Source: Sphaerulina vaccinii (lineage: Eukaryota > Ascomycota > Dothideomycetes > Mycosphaerellales > Mycosphaerellaceae). From it: a stretch of 64,000 nt of DNA. The position numbers and the translations under genes are program-made. The notes beneath the pieces were generated by a model that saw only the letters and a program-made list of their open reading frames with translations, did not search any database and was not told the origin of the DNA. Each line of letters begins with the position of its first letter. Positions within the stretch are counted from its first letter, which is position 1. This document shows positions 1-11,864 of the stretch, piece after piece. The stretch spans positions 1,860,001 to 1,924,000 of the forward strand of contig JAKUDP010000007.1 in NCBI GenBank assembly GCA_022570795.1. Reading direction: 5' to 3'.

Positions 1-1600
1 TCTGCACAGTCTGTCCAGACCTCTGACGCCCTGGACGTCAGCAAGCTGTTCCTTGGTCGCACTGGCCATGGTCCGACCTAGGGTAGAGGTCATGCTTGTG
101 TAAGATTCGAGAGCAGATTGCAAGCGGCGATAGAACGTGTCGAAGATGTAGATCTGAATCTCCATCAGGAAGTCCATGCGCTGGTCGTAACTCGATAAAT
201 GGCGATAGCGCTCAGTGATGGTCTCCAATAAGTCGTTTAGACGGACCGCAGCTTTACTCGGCTTGGTTACGCCTGCGCTTACCGCATTGTGGTCAAGTTC
301 ACCTGCGTCAGGCGAGTCGATAATGGTCTGATAACGTGTAAGCGCAAAGTCGCGTTCGAAGGCGAGCCACTGTGGGAAGTGGCCGCACGAGTCCAGGAGA
401 AAGTAGGACAGTCCGTTCCAGATAGTGGCTGGGGAGCCTGGTGTATATGAGTAGGAGTCAATGATGATGTTGTCGAAGCGTATCACTTCCTGCATGAGAT
501 GGCTGAAGAAGCTTGGCTTTGACTTAAGCTGTTGCGCCACACTTTTGAGCTTGTCCTTGGCCATGGGTAACAGGGCCGTGATGAATGCAGAGATGGAGTC
601 GATGTAGGCTGGAGTGGATGCTAGATCCGAGCGGCCAAAGTGCTGAAGCAAGATCGGCTGCAGGTTGTCCTGTACAAAGTCCGAGTACTTGGCGATGAGA
701 TCTGTGATGTGATTGAGGAAGTATTCCGGTTTGTCCAGCCGATTCGTAGGCTTGCTACCAGAGAAGTGGTACTCGAAGCGCTGTTCGAGCGGCTGGACGA
801 GCACTTCGAAAGGTAACAGCGCTGGCGGGTCATCCTGGCGTTGCTTGCGCTCGCTCAACTGCTCTCGAACCTCAAGTTCCTGCTTTTGTAGGTCGAGCAG
901 TCTCCCCACATTCGTCTGCCATTCACCCTCCAGTGCCAGAGGTATCCTCCCAGTCGCCTTAGGCCAATTGACCTTCTTCAAGGTTGTGTCCAGGTTCTTT
1001 GCGAATGCACTTCGGATGGTGTTACGCAGTTCCTTGACATTCTCTTTGATGTGATCGAGTAGAAAGGGCGCTGCCTGGTCCGCTGCTTCATACAAAGGCT
1101 CCAGACTTGTCACCAGTTGCTGCAATCGTCTGTATGGTGCCAGCGCGGCATCGTCATCCTTGCCCAGCTGCGCCATACACTCTGTCCTCAGCCCATCCAC
1201 ATCTCTCAAGAGTTCCACATATCCAGCTGCCACGTCCAACTTCCGCAGCTTGTCCATGCTGGACTTGAACTTCTCTGCCGCCTCATCGCTCGTCTCAGAC
1301 TGTGTTATGATCCGTAGCCGTAGATCGATATCATCTTGTTGACTCTGAAACTCTGTGCCCTGGCTCGTTAGCGATTTCTGGTGCACTTGGTAGCTCTCTT
1401 TCGCGTCGCTGTGTTCCTTCCTGGCATCGTCGAGCTAGCAACATGTCAGCTTGGTCGTCGCTGGGGGATAGAGATGATTTTACCTGTTGCTTCAAGAGTT
1501 GTTGCTGCTCTTGGACTGCTGCGAGTAGAGAGTCCAGTGAGTCCAAATCTGGCACACTCTGCAGCTTGTCATCCAGATAGTCCTGCACACGGGCGTCCAT
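1..1600 (-). CDS. RINT1/TIP20 family vesicle-tethering protein (partial, N-terminal part)
   Basis: RINT1/Tip20/MAG2 proteins belong to the Dsl1/NRZ tethering complex, which captures Golgi-derived COPI vesicles at the ER. Two exons are visible: 1484-1600 and 1-1434, joined across a 49-nt intron (1435-1483, GTAAAA...TAG). The start at 1600 gives MDARVQDYLDDKLQSVPDLD, followed by the coiled-coil stretch LLAAVQEQQQLLKQQ that is usual at the N-terminus of fungal members. Further on, the family hallmark YHFSGSKPTNRLDKPEYF is readable at about 735-790 on the reverse strand. The frame is open to base 1, so the C-terminal portion lies outside the window. No lesion is seen. Family assignment rests on the hallmark and the N-terminal pattern recognised by eye. 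It shares an upstream region with the divergent RdRP gene. Confidence 0.85.
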
Positions 1601-2242
1601 CCTGTCGCAGATCGCTCCCTCTGCTATGTCGTTGTTGATACCAGGACCAAGTTATTTGGACAGGTTGTCGTCAATGGGCGGCCCGAAGCGAGAGGAGATC
1701 CACTTTCATGCAGACGCGTTCCTCCTCATCCTCCTCCTCTTCTCCTCCCTGTCACATATTACGTCTATGCTGTGCGACCATCGCGCATTCGACGCGTCTA
1801 CGCGACAGTCCTTCTGTTCTTCCAGAAATTGACGAGTCACTTCACCACTTTCACGCTTTTCTTCGAGTGGTGGGAGTTCTTCGGCTCGCCAGGCAGGCGG
1901 CAATGGAAAGTGAAGCGTGATGCAGAAGGACTAACGAACACTTCGTCTTCTTCATCTCTTCTAGGAGGTATCATCTCCTTCACCTTTTATACCAGACATC
2001 TTCGACTTCAAGCTACTGATTGCCAGGTTGCTGTTAACTCGTGTTTCAAGTCCAGTGAGCAGTCACAGCTGTGAAGTGGGTCCATAGCTCTTGCTGTTTG
2101 TCTTCGCGACTTCCACGTCAACTTCAACACCAACTCTCGCCACCTTCAAGGTTGTGTCTCGGTCGACATTCGGCATCCAAGCCAACTGGATCCACGCCCG
2201 CCTCGCTTCGAGTTCTGAGTGGCGCCTCGGAGACAGCCCACC
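1601..2242. promoter_or_regulatory. Shared divergent intergenic region, RINT1-like / RdRP
   Basis: This 642-bp stretch separates two divergently transcribed genes and must hold both promoters and 5' leaders. It contains pyrimidine-rich runs (for example 1720-1750) of the kind common in fungal promoters. No convincing TATA box or conserved operator is visible, and short open frames here show no family resemblance. Confidence 0.4.
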
Positions 2243-5200
2243 ATGAACGTCTTCGTCCAGAACTTGCCTGACGATGTCACCTACAAGGAGGTTAAAAGGA
2301 CATTTGATGGTCCTCTCAGACAGTGTGGTGTCCAGCGCTTCCACATCGAGAAGCACCGAAACAAAGGCAATGCGACTATCACCGTCCTGGACCCGGCCGC
2401 CGGGCAGGCATTTCTGAGAACATATGGCACAACTCCATCGTTCCGAGGAGGAAAGCCTGGACTTCCCTTGCGTTACAACAACAAGCAGCTGCGAATCGTC
2501 AAGGATCAGCACGAGCCGAGTGACTTCGCGCTCAGAGCTCTGGCGTAAGTACCTCTCATCTCTCTCCGGCTGTGCGCGCTCTGAGGCGCCGGACTCGAGG
2601 ACAGTGCAGATTTGAGGCGATTGCTTACAATGGAGCGACCAGATACGAACAGAATGTGGAACAGCAAAAGCACCCGCAGAAGCCTCCACCCACTCAATCG
2701 CAGGCCGCCCGTGTGAGAAACGAATTCGACTGCGATATTCTCCAGGTCGGCAATTGGGAGTATGCCAAGCGCAGACTTGTCTTCACTTCCTACTTTGCCG
2801 AATACAGGAAGGGCCGTGTCATCTTTGGTCGAAAAGAGGCGAAGATCATCCTTGGTGACAGCGGATCTATTCAGCACCGCATCGATATCCCGTACCACGA
2901 CTGTCGAGAAATAATCCTCGGGACCTCCACAGAACCAACTGTCAGCTTTACTCTTCACATTGCCCCGAGACTATACGAGCTTGACCCGTTGGAGACACAG
3001 GACACTCTCAGTGCGCTACTTGCACAGATGCAAGCGGCGACTCTGAACCAGAACGTCCCGGAATCGGAATCGCGACAAGCCGGCAAGAAGTACAGAGTGG
3101 CAGCAATAAACTCTCGTCATGCTCGAGTTGTGGGGCACTGTTTCGTGTACCGGATCGCCTTGCTTGATAGAAGCAAGCTCGCGCGAATCCGGGACATTAT
3201 CTCCAGTGACAAGTGCACTCTCCATCCCCTCAAGACAACTGTTACTGATCCCAAGGAATCCATGGACGTGGCCTTCACCAGTAAGTGCACCTGCCAGGGC
3301 GAGAAGCTCGGAGACAGACACAGCTGAGAAAGCTCAGCCTTTTCAGAGACATCTGCTAACTTCTCTATCCATCAGGACTGAACCACGAGCTTTCTGACCA
3401 GGGTCGTTTTGGCAGTCGTCCGTTCCAGCTGCTCTACCAAGTCGACAGGCTAGCCCGCAATGGGTACCTGCCTCCAGATAAGGTTATCCAGATGCTGCCT
3501 CACATCTCAAGGATCTTCAAGACTTATGGCCTTGATCAGACCGTCGCTGCACTACGGATGCTGTCTCGAAACCTGCCACTTCCCGGGCCCGACACACAAG
3601 CGCAGGACTTCTCAGTTGGCGCGCTCGAAGAGGCACTTGAGGAGTATGTCCTGTACTACGATGCGAGTGCTCCTGACAACCCGTATGAGCTGTCTAAGCG
3701 ACATGAGCACATCAATCTCATTCACAGAGTGGTGGTAACACCTACACACATCCGACTTGAGGGACCTGAGCCTGAGCCTACAAATCGCGTTCTCCGACTT
3801 TATTCCTCGAGGACAGACTACTTTGTGCGCGTTGTCTTTCAAGAAGAAGACGGCAACAGAGTGAAGTTCGACTCGTCGACGAACCTTGAACGGATCTACC
3901 ACGAACGCTTCAAGGGCATTCTCGATAACGGTATCATGGCTGCCGGAAGAGGCTTTTCGTTCCTAGGATTCTCTCACTCCTCGTTGAGAAGTCAATCGTG
4001 CTGGTTCATGGCTCCGTTCGTTGGCTCGGACGGCACACTGAAGTTGGCTGAACGTGTGATCCAAGATCTTGGGAATTTCTCCGACATACGAATTCCAGCG
4101 AAGTGCGCCGCACGCATTGGTCAGAACTTCACCGTGAGTTTCACAGACTGCGGCGGCAGGCTCGCAGATGGAGCGCGTTGACGAACGCTTCGCATTTCAG
4201 AGACACTTACTAATCTGACTGTTCAGGATACCAACACCAGTGTGACGCTGTCGCGGAATGAAGTGTTCGACCTTCAGGAGATTACTCGATACGGCTACGA
4301 CTTTGCAGATGGCGCCGGCACGATATCGCAGGCACTCCTGGAACAGGTATGTAGCCTCTCTTATCTCGCAGATCTGTGTGCACGCTAGGGCGCCGAACTC
4401 AAAGACAGCTCCCTTTGGAGGGACAAATGTCTCTCAGAGATGTTTCGCTGATCTTTGTCTTCATCTTAGGTGTGGAAGGTATACGGCACGAAACGATTGT
4501 TGAAGCCCACCGCCCTCCAGATCCGCTTCCAGGGCGCAAAAGGCATGGTCGCTCTGGACCCTCGGCTTCCGGGAAAGCGTCTGATGATTCGCAAGAACAT
4601 GAGGAAGTACGACACGAAGATCGGTGAGCACATGAATCTTGAGATATGTGGTGCTGCCTTCCGGCCGCTGCCCATGGTTCTCAATCGTGGCTTCATCAAG
4701 ATTCTTGAAGGTAAGTGATCAATGTCTCCACTCGGACATGATGTCTACGCATCTGCGTGCCACGTCAGATGCTTTTCAGTCCGAGAGAGTATAATGGAGC
4801 CACCCGTTCGTTGTGTACACGATGCTGACCAGATAGATCTTGGCGTGCCACTGGCGTCTTTCATGGATCTCCAGAATGCGGCTATGCGTCGCCTACGGTT
4901 GATGACACAGTCCGCAGTCAACACAGGTACGCTGCTAGACGAGGTGCACACGAGTAAGGCCAGCGGGCTCCCACCTCTCATTCGCTATCTCGGGCAAATC
5001 GGCCTAGACTATCATTTCGACCCATTTCTCTACGCTGCCGTAGAGCTCGCAGTCATCGCGGAGTTACGCGACATCAAGCACCGAGGACGCATACCAGTCC
5101 CAAAGGGTGTGACGTTATACGGCCTCCCAGATGAGACTGGCATCTTGAAAGAAGGCGAAATCTTCGTGATCACAGAGAGAGCTCCTGAAGGCGGCAAGAA

Positions 5201-6882
5201 AGTCGAAATTCGCAACAATGTGATCATCACTAGGTCGCCAGCGCTTCATCCTGGGGACATTCAGGTTGCCAATGCGGTCGATGTCCCACTTAATAGCCCG
5301 CTTCGAAACCTTTCGAATGTTGTGGTATTCAGTAAGTGGGGACAACGAGACCTCCCGAGCAAGCTGGCTGGTGGCGACTTGGATGGAGACACGTACAACG
5401 TAAGTGAAGTCAGCTCCCATATCTCGCCCAACGCGTATGCTCTGAAGCAGCGTGCTCGAAGACGAGCATTACCAGGCATTTGAGGGTTCGTTTGAGACAT
5501 GCTGACATTGGATTGAATACCACAGGTGATCTGGGATGAGACTCTGGTCCCACCTCGGGTCCACATTCCAGCAGCATATCCTCGTCTGGCCCCCAAGGAA
5601 CTTCCCCGCGCTGTGACTCGTAAGGACATGAGCGACTTCTTTGTGACTTGTATGTGTCAAATACAACATGAGATGGCGTTTGCTAATCGATGGCAGTCAT
5701 GGAGAATGACAAGCTCGGCCTCATATCGATTCAGCACTTGCAACTTGCTGATCAGCGGCCCATGGGCACACTGGACCGGGATTGCATCCAGCTAGCGGCT
5801 CTTGCTTCTACTGCTGTGGACTACAGCAAGACCGGTATTCCTGCCGACATGGCTAGGGCTCCGAGGTCTGCGAAGTTCAAGCCCGACTTCATGGTATGTC
5901 CGGTCATGAGTTTAGACTACCATGTTGTGCTAACAGTGACTAGGCTCCGACTCCACGCGTGCAGTTTTCGAAACAAGGCCTCCTCGATCTCGAAGAAGAA
6001 GAAGATCGTGAGCAAGACGAAGCTTTCGACGGCATCGATGCAGAAACCCGACCCATGCGTTATTATGAGAGCCAAAGGCACTTGGCAAGCTGTACCGGAA
6101 CATCGATGAGCGCCAATTTCTGGCCGACATGCAGAAGAGCCATCACCTGGCCACCAATAGCCGTACGCAAGATGCCCTCATGCGTCAACTCTTGGACTAT
6201 GTTGTGCACACCGCAACAGTCACATTTGGTGGCAACATGTACAAGCATCACAAAGAGCTTGCACGTCAAATCCGAAACAGGTACGTGTATCTGATCTCTG
6301 CCAAGGTACTCTGCTAACAGACCATAGCTACGAGGAGAGCCTAACCAACCTCATGTGCGACTGTGAGCCTACACCTCACAAGCCCCTGTCAGAGATAGAA
6401 GTCTTCGCCGGTCAGATCCTAGGTCGCCAGAACGGGCCAGACGGCAAGATGCTTCGCGAACTCGGCGATGTCATGCGTGGACGTTTTGAGAAGATTGTAG
6501 ACTACGCGCACATGCGCATCACTTACGGCGATGACCAGATGCAGCAAGTAGACGATCTCAATGATCTGTATGGCCCAGAGTACAGCGATCGAGAATTGGA
6601 AGCGCTGCCACGTGCGATCGCTTGCCTGGAGGTCGCTGTCAAGGAACCCGGTAAGTCTTCTCGAGTCAGCTGCATGCACCGTGGCACTCAATGCCGAAGC
6701 AAGGCGCGTTCGAATATCAGTGCTAACTTTTGAGCGATACGTTAGGCTATCAAGATCGAACAGTCGGCGAACTGATCTCATTCAAGTACATCGCAGCTGT
6801 GGTCGCATTGAAAGAGCTGGATCGCTACAGAGTCACCACTCAAGGAAGTTATGCCGGCTTACCGCCTTTGTCGAGCATGTGA
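2243..6882 (+). pseudogene. RNA-dependent RNA polymerase (QDE-1/SAD-1/Rdp1 family), frame broken by one base near the C-terminus
   Basis: Cellular RdRPs make double-stranded RNA for Dicer in RNA silencing and meiotic silencing. I assign 11 exons: 2243-2544, 2610-3280, 3376-4133, 4227-4346, 4470-4710, 4837-5399, 5526-5649, 5697-5893, 5944-6280, 6328-6650, 6746-6882, all with GT-AG borders. The N-terminus (MNVFVQNLPDDVTYKEVKRT) looks like an RRM fold, then the RdRP core follows with the catalytic DLDGD at 5376-5390. Exon lengths sum to 3773 nt, one short of a multiple of three. The break lies in exon 9: the frame reads YYES up to 6072, while the expected continuation KALGKLYRNIDERQFL starts at 6075 in the next frame. 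If real, translation leaves frame after the catalytic domain and loses about 220 residues. All other splice sites and frames are intact. A sequencing or assembly error is the main alternative; the gene would then encode about 1257 residues. Confidence 0.85.
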
Positions 6883-7022
6883 GATGGTAGCGCATGATGG
6901 ATGATCAACGACGCAGGCTACGAGACATCACTACATGGCTATGTAGCAGTAGGTACGAATACAACGACTCCGAGATCAAGACACTGACTTCAGGCTCATT
7001 GCCATCTTGCCGCACGTACTAC

Positions 7023-7793
7023 TTACTTCCGCCCCGGTGCTCCAGGCAGATACAGATACCTCCACATCTCCTTACTAAACAGCCTCGTATCACCAAAGAA
7101 CTCCAACAAACTACTCGTCGAGCGAAGCGTCCCATAGCTCTGCTCAATGTGCTCATTACTCAAGACTCTAAGCGCACGTCGCACTGGAAAACCTCGATCA
7201 CCAACCTTTACACCCTTCACCTTGACCACGAACTGGGATACAGAAGCTGGAATCTCCTGATCACCAGACCAGAAGCGTACATTTCTGGGGATTTGACGAG
7301 CACGGACATCGTTCGCTGCATCACCTTTTGGTCTTGTTGTCGTGGCTTTGTGTTCGTGGAGTCTGGTGCGATTAGGATGAACAACATCCATGTCACTCGT
7401 CGATCTTCTCTCCCGTCTCAAACTCTCCTCAGCGCGTCTCGGAACATCCTCAAAATCTCTAGCTTGCGGTGCCGGTGGAGGGAAGGAGAAATGCCGTAGC
7501 CATGGCGCAATGGGCGGAGCGAGGGAGGTGCCATCACTTCTTTTCCTCGCAGCACGCCATAGTTTAGTAAGATCAAAAGCTTCTGTGTCGGACGCACATG
7601 ATATGAATGGGTGGGGTGGCTTGCGAAGGTCGGTAATCTGGTCGGCGTTGTGGCCTAGAGCGAGGAGTTGAACGTCTAGAGCAGCGCTGTCTTGGTAGGA
7701 ACCTGTTCCGTTGCACCATTTTGAGTGGGCGTCTTCTATGAGGTTGCTGTATGCGAGGCGGCGTTTGGAGATGTTGGTTGAGAGGGGGGGCAT
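7023..7793 (-). CDS. Hypothetical fungal protein with C-terminal GDTRLF-type domain
   Basis: This is a single-exon frame of 256 residues starting at 7793 in a reasonable start context (AACAATG). I do not recognise a named family. The first two thirds are hydrophilic and rich in Arg, Ser and Pro with no membrane segment or signal peptide. The last 80 residues form a compact domain ending in GDTRLFSKEMWRYLYLPG. The same pattern recurs at the C-terminus of the protein at 21854-22975 (GDTRLFEEKWWKYLYVGG), with similar spacing of IP, ALR and SxL positions upstream, so the two are probable homologues. It is convergent with the RdRP gene, with 140 bp between stops. It is intact, and the shared domain argues it is real. 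Function is unknown. Confidence 0.65.
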   Translation of the reverse strand: MPPLSTNISKRRLAYSNLIEDAHSKWCNGTGSYQDSAALDVQLLALGHNADQITDLRKPPHPFISCASDTEAFDLTKLWRAARKRSDGTSLAPPIAPWLRHFSFPPPAPQARDFEDVPRRAEESLRRERRSTSDMDVVHPNRTRLHEHKATTTRPKGDAANDVRARQIPRNVRFWSGDQEIPASVSQFVVKVKGVKVGDRGFPVRRALRVLSNEHIEQSYGTLRSTSSLLEFFGDTRLFSKEMWRYLYLPGAPGRK

Positions 7794-8354
7794 TGTTTTC
7801 TTGGCGGGAATGAATGAGAGGCATTGGAGAGTGAGAGGAAGAAGAAGTACTAAGAAGAGTTGGGTATGTTTGTGTGCCTTTCATGCTTTCTTCTTCGTCA
7901 AAGAGGTGGACAGCAGGCACTTCTTCACAATTACCAAGAGATCAGGGTGAGGCGAGTGGAATGGCTCTCATGAAGTGTGCTGGCATCTGTGTGCTAACAT
8001 GTCTACTCTAGAGCCGTAATATTGAAGTCGACGGCCTGGCCTCCTGAGCGCTCAATGTCTCGTTTGTGCACCCAGCACGATCCGACGCCTTGAGTTGCCC
8101 TAAATCATCCGCCTGGCAATTCGATATCCTGGAACAACGTTCGAGCGATTCCGTTGCATGGATACTCGCACTTTCGCGAGCCAAACGAGCTTCCTCTCAG
8201 ACCACTGCCGTGTGGCATAACATGAAACAATATCTCATGCTTCATGCCCCACCAAAGCTTCCATCATCTGTACACATCTGGGAGAACCAATACCTCACTC
8301 AGATTGTCCACCTTGTGCTCTTGAGCACCAAGTCACTAAGCGAACGGAGCCGAG
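7794..8354. other. Intergenic region, divergent between hypothetical protein and esterase
   Basis: These 561 bp separate the hypothetical gene (minus) from the esterase (plus). An open frame at 8066-8497 overlaps the esterase start but resembles no family. No RNA gene, repeat or clear promoter motif is visible. Confidence 0.3.
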
Positions 8355-10026
8355 ATGTTCAACAACACCTTGATGAGCCTTGGCGCTCTCTTTGGTCTTC
8401 TGGAGACTTCACTGGCAAAGCAAGCAGCATGCCAGGCGAGCAGTATACCTGTACCAGAGTACTTTGGCCTCAAAGTCCTCAGTATCACAGCCGATGAAGT
8501 CAAGAACTATTCAGACTGGGGTCGAGGATCTTCCATGTACCAAACTCCAAATCAAGGCGCTACAGTCAACTTATGCAACGTCACGGTGACCTACACACAT
8601 CCTGGAACTGACGACCTCGTGAACGTATACATCCATCTGCCCACATCGGAATGGCGGCGGAGGCTTTGCTGGAGGCTTGCCAGGATCACTGATCGCTGGA
8701 GTAGCAGCAGGATATGCAGCAGCGAATACAGACTCTGGACATGAGATGCATCCGGCTTCCGCATATAATTGGGCACTGAAAAGTCCTGGAAATGTGGACT
8801 GGCAAGGTCTTATCGATTACGCTGACCTTTCGTTGGATGATATGACTGCCATCAGTAAGCAAGTTATCGCAAGCTTTTATGGGAAAGCACCAAAGTATTC
8901 TTACTGGAATGGTTGCTCGAATGGTGGACGGCAGGCTTTGGTACAAGCACAACGTTATCCCACGAACTATGACGGAATATTGGCGCAGGCTCCTGCTCCT
9001 GTATGGGGCGATGCCGCTGTTACGATGCACTGGGCACATGTGCAGATGGCAAAACTCAACTATGTTCCGCAGCCATGTGAGATGACAGCCATTCACGAAG
9101 CGGTGGTCGAAGCCTGTGATGAGCTAGATGGAGTCAAAGATGGTGTCATTTCAGCTCCCTGGTCCTGCAACGTGAACGCCTTGGACTTCGTAGGCAGGGA
9201 CTCATGTGGCGGCAAACACAAGATCACAGAAGAAGCTGCTCAAATCACCAACGCAGTCTGGGCTGGACCACACAAGAATGGTCAGAAGGTATGCGAGGGT
9301 ATCGGCCGCGACATACCTTTCGGTACAGAAATGGAGCAGATGATTGAGTTCGCAGGATATGTACAGACGTGGTGCGATGAGGGAGCTTCTGGCAAGAAAT
9401 ACAGGCCTGTACCTTTCAGTGCAAGCGCTCAGTGGATTTCGTACTTTGTTGCGAAAGATCCGGAATATGACACAGCGAAGATGACTGAGGAGGAGTTCTT
9501 TCGACTTTTGAGGATAAGCAGGCAGCAATACACTCCAATCATGCATGCCGATTGGCCTGATTTGAGCGAGTTCAGAGCACATGGTGGCAAGTTGTTATCA
9601 TGATGAGTTGACTTCTCAAGGCATCGTTAGACTCACTGCTGACTGAGTCCCAGGCACGGCCTTGCCGATCAATTGCTACTGGTCAACAACACCATTCGCT
9701 ACTATGAGCGCGTACTGGAGCTAGATCCAGATGCTCCAGATCACTTCCGCTTCTACACCCCACCAGGCGTGTATCATTGTGGAGGCGGTCCAGGATTCAT
9801 GCCAAAGACGGCCTTTGATGCACTGATCGAATGGGTTGAGAGGGGCAAAGCGCGTGGGACACTGGTAGGCACGTCTGCAACTGGAGCTACAAGGCCAATA
9901 TGCCTTTATCCGGAAGTCGCTCGTTATGTAGGAGGCGATCCTAAAGTGGCTTCATCGTACGAGTGTGCCAAGGACTTTGGCAAGAAGACCGCGAAATTCG
10001 AGGATTGGAGTCATACTGAGCTTTAG
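8355..10026 (+). pseudogene. Tannase/feruloyl esterase family secreted hydrolase, disrupted
   Basis: Family members (Pfam tannase, PF07519) are secreted serine esterases that release gallic or ferulic acid from plant polymers. The N-terminus (MFNNTLMSLGALFGLLETSL) looks like a signal peptide. The nucleophile motif GCSNGGRQ lies near 8911-8935, the Asp site in the SWHGLAD context spans 9598-9672, and the His motif YTPPGVYHCGGG lies near 9754-9790. Two lesions are visible. First, around 8647-8656 the frame shifts: the residues expected between W and GGGFAGG (normally NGRFxGxG) are missing, consistent with a deletion of about 23 nt, so translation would stop near 8744. Second, the intron at 9603-9653 has a good branch point and CAG acceptor, and rejoins SW-HG correctly, but its donor reads ATGAGT instead of GTGAGT. 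Catalytic residues remain recognisable, so the decay looks recent. No intron can rescue the first break. Confidence 0.8.
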
Positions 10027-10269
10027 GGTGGTCGAATCTATCGATTTCGCTTTTCAGGAATGTAGGAAGTGTCCGAGGCGTACGTACATTCCTGTCTGCC
10101 ATGCTTCCAGGACCGCTGTCGGCGACTAAGCCACTGTGAGTCCGATTGAGCGAGCGAGCGTTTGAACTGGAGACGATGGAGAAGACGCAGATGAGGCAGC
10201 AAATCACAAAATATGTGTTTGATGTATCGTCAAGCGTGTGCCAAAAGTCTACTCATCTACCACAATAGA

Positions 10270-11368
10270 TCAGAGCTTACAGTTATAACCCATCGCCTCT
10301 CTCCTCCTCTGAGCAGCACTCATTGGCCCTCTTGGTAACAAATACTCTCCGCTAAGATCCTCCATACCTTGCGCAATCTCATCATGCACAATACTCCTCT
10401 TCTTGACGCTCTGCTTCGCGGCAATCGCATCAAGCCACTTCGCAAGTCTATACCCAGCCTTCGCAACCTGTAACTGAATCGTGTCAATCACATTGTTGTA
10501 GTAAGTCGGGTACAGATCACTGCTATTCTCAAGAGTTGAAGCTCCGTTTGGCATGACTTTCGAGCAGACGAAGGTGTTGGCGTCGGTGGCCCACTGCAAT
10601 GCTGTGCCTTTGGCGTCGTTGACATTGAGACCAGAGATCCAAGAAGCCTTTTGAGATTCGTAGTCGCCGTTGTCGATCTCGGAGATCAGGTCATTGGCCC
10701 AGGACTGAGCGTCGGAGAGCGAGTAGCCTCCGCGTAGCTTCTCGGGCATGTTGGTGTCCCAGATATGGTGTAGGTTCTGATGTCACATGTTAGACTATCG
10801 TGGCCAACTTGCAGTAGAATAGCGCTTACAGTATCAGTGCTGTCAAAGGTCACATCGACATCATTTCCGCCTACTTCGTAGGCTTCATCGTGCAGAGGCT
10901 GTGTGATGTCGCCAATGAAGTGCACTAGGAAGCGAAGAGCGTAATTGACTTCCTGATCCGAGAGGGAGCTGGATTGCACTCTGGTTGTGTAGTTTGCAAT
11001 GGCGCTGATCGAGCAGCCTTTGGTTCCGCAGTCACGGTCATAGTCGACGCTGCAGCTTGATGGTCTGGCACGTGTTAACAGTATTGGTGTAGATGGAAAG
11101 CAGAGACTTACGGATTGTCCTCAGCATCGATGAAGTGGAATGGCGCAGAGAAAGCGCCGGCCTTTGTGTATCGATAGCTGTCTGCCCATGTTGCTACGTT
11201 CGCGAGGTAGGATGATGAAGTGTCGTTCAAGATCGCCTGCGCCCAACTCGCCGTGTGGGATGTGACATAGTGGGAAGCAATGTAGGCCACAGTCTCATGG
11301 CCGAGGGAGCCCCAGGCATAGCTTGTAGGAATGCTCGAGAGAGCGATCAGTAAGAGTGAAGAAGCCAT
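10270..11368 (-). CDS. Secreted S1/P1-type zinc-dependent nuclease
   Basis: S1/P1 nucleases are extracellular trinuclear-zinc enzymes that cut single-stranded DNA and RNA. There are three exons: 11112-11368, 10830-11064 and 10270-10776 (332 residues), with GTAAG donors and CAG acceptors. Residues 1-18 are a signal peptide ending SYA; cleavage there leaves Trp as mature residue 1, followed by WGSLGH, the obligatory start in which the Trp amine and His6 bind zinc. The other ligands are visible: Asp in ATWADSY, His in PFHFIDAEDNP, the VHFIGDITQPLHDEA segment and NLHHIWDTNMP. Length and order match the family. The C-terminus carries a Lys/Arg-rich tail (KQSVKKRS) not needed for catalysis. It is convergent with the broken esterase. 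It is intact and probably has a role in nutrient scavenging. Confidence 0.93.
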
Positions 11369-11864
11369 GGCGGTCGCTTAGTGTATAGCAGATGTAAACA
11401 CCATCAAGGTCGTTCCTTCAGCTGCATATGAAAGGCTTATATATTCATATGCTCTCGAGGCGAGCTGCGAGGGCACAATCTATTGCTTACCTATAGAACT
11501 TGATCTCTAGCTTGGTGCTTGTTTGAAACAGGCTGCTCAGGTGTAATATACCGCAGTTGCAGTCGGCGCTTGCATCCAGATTCGGAAGGTGTTTGGAAGT
11601 CCGATGCGAGTGATCGACATCTTGAAGCAAGCTGCCAAGCCAATCATATCGTCGAGCATTAGATGCGCTCAAAGGCTGAGCTGCGTGCAGAATTCGTGAG
11701 AATTGATAGGATAAGATATCAGTTGTTTGCCTGAGAACTCCCCAAGTTCTTCTCCAATGCCAAAGGATCATTCAGCCATGCATCGGAGAGTGCTAATTGA
11801 AGCTTAGCATAAGTTTGATGATCAGGAGCATGTCAGGGAACACTGACTATTCCAAGCCTATTGC
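11369..11864. other. Intergenic region upstream of the S1/P1 nuclease
   Basis: About 500 bp upstream of the nuclease start. It holds an AT-rich stretch with TATA-like sequence about 70 bp upstream of the ATG (near 11437-11450). A short minus-strand open frame here shows no family resemblance. Confidence 0.3.

Noticed and set aside
6008..6072. An alternative intron starting GTGAGC at 6008 that could bypass the RdRP frameshift
   Set aside because: Its only acceptors are weak (GAG), and it would remove the conserved YYES segment that precedes the resumed homology.
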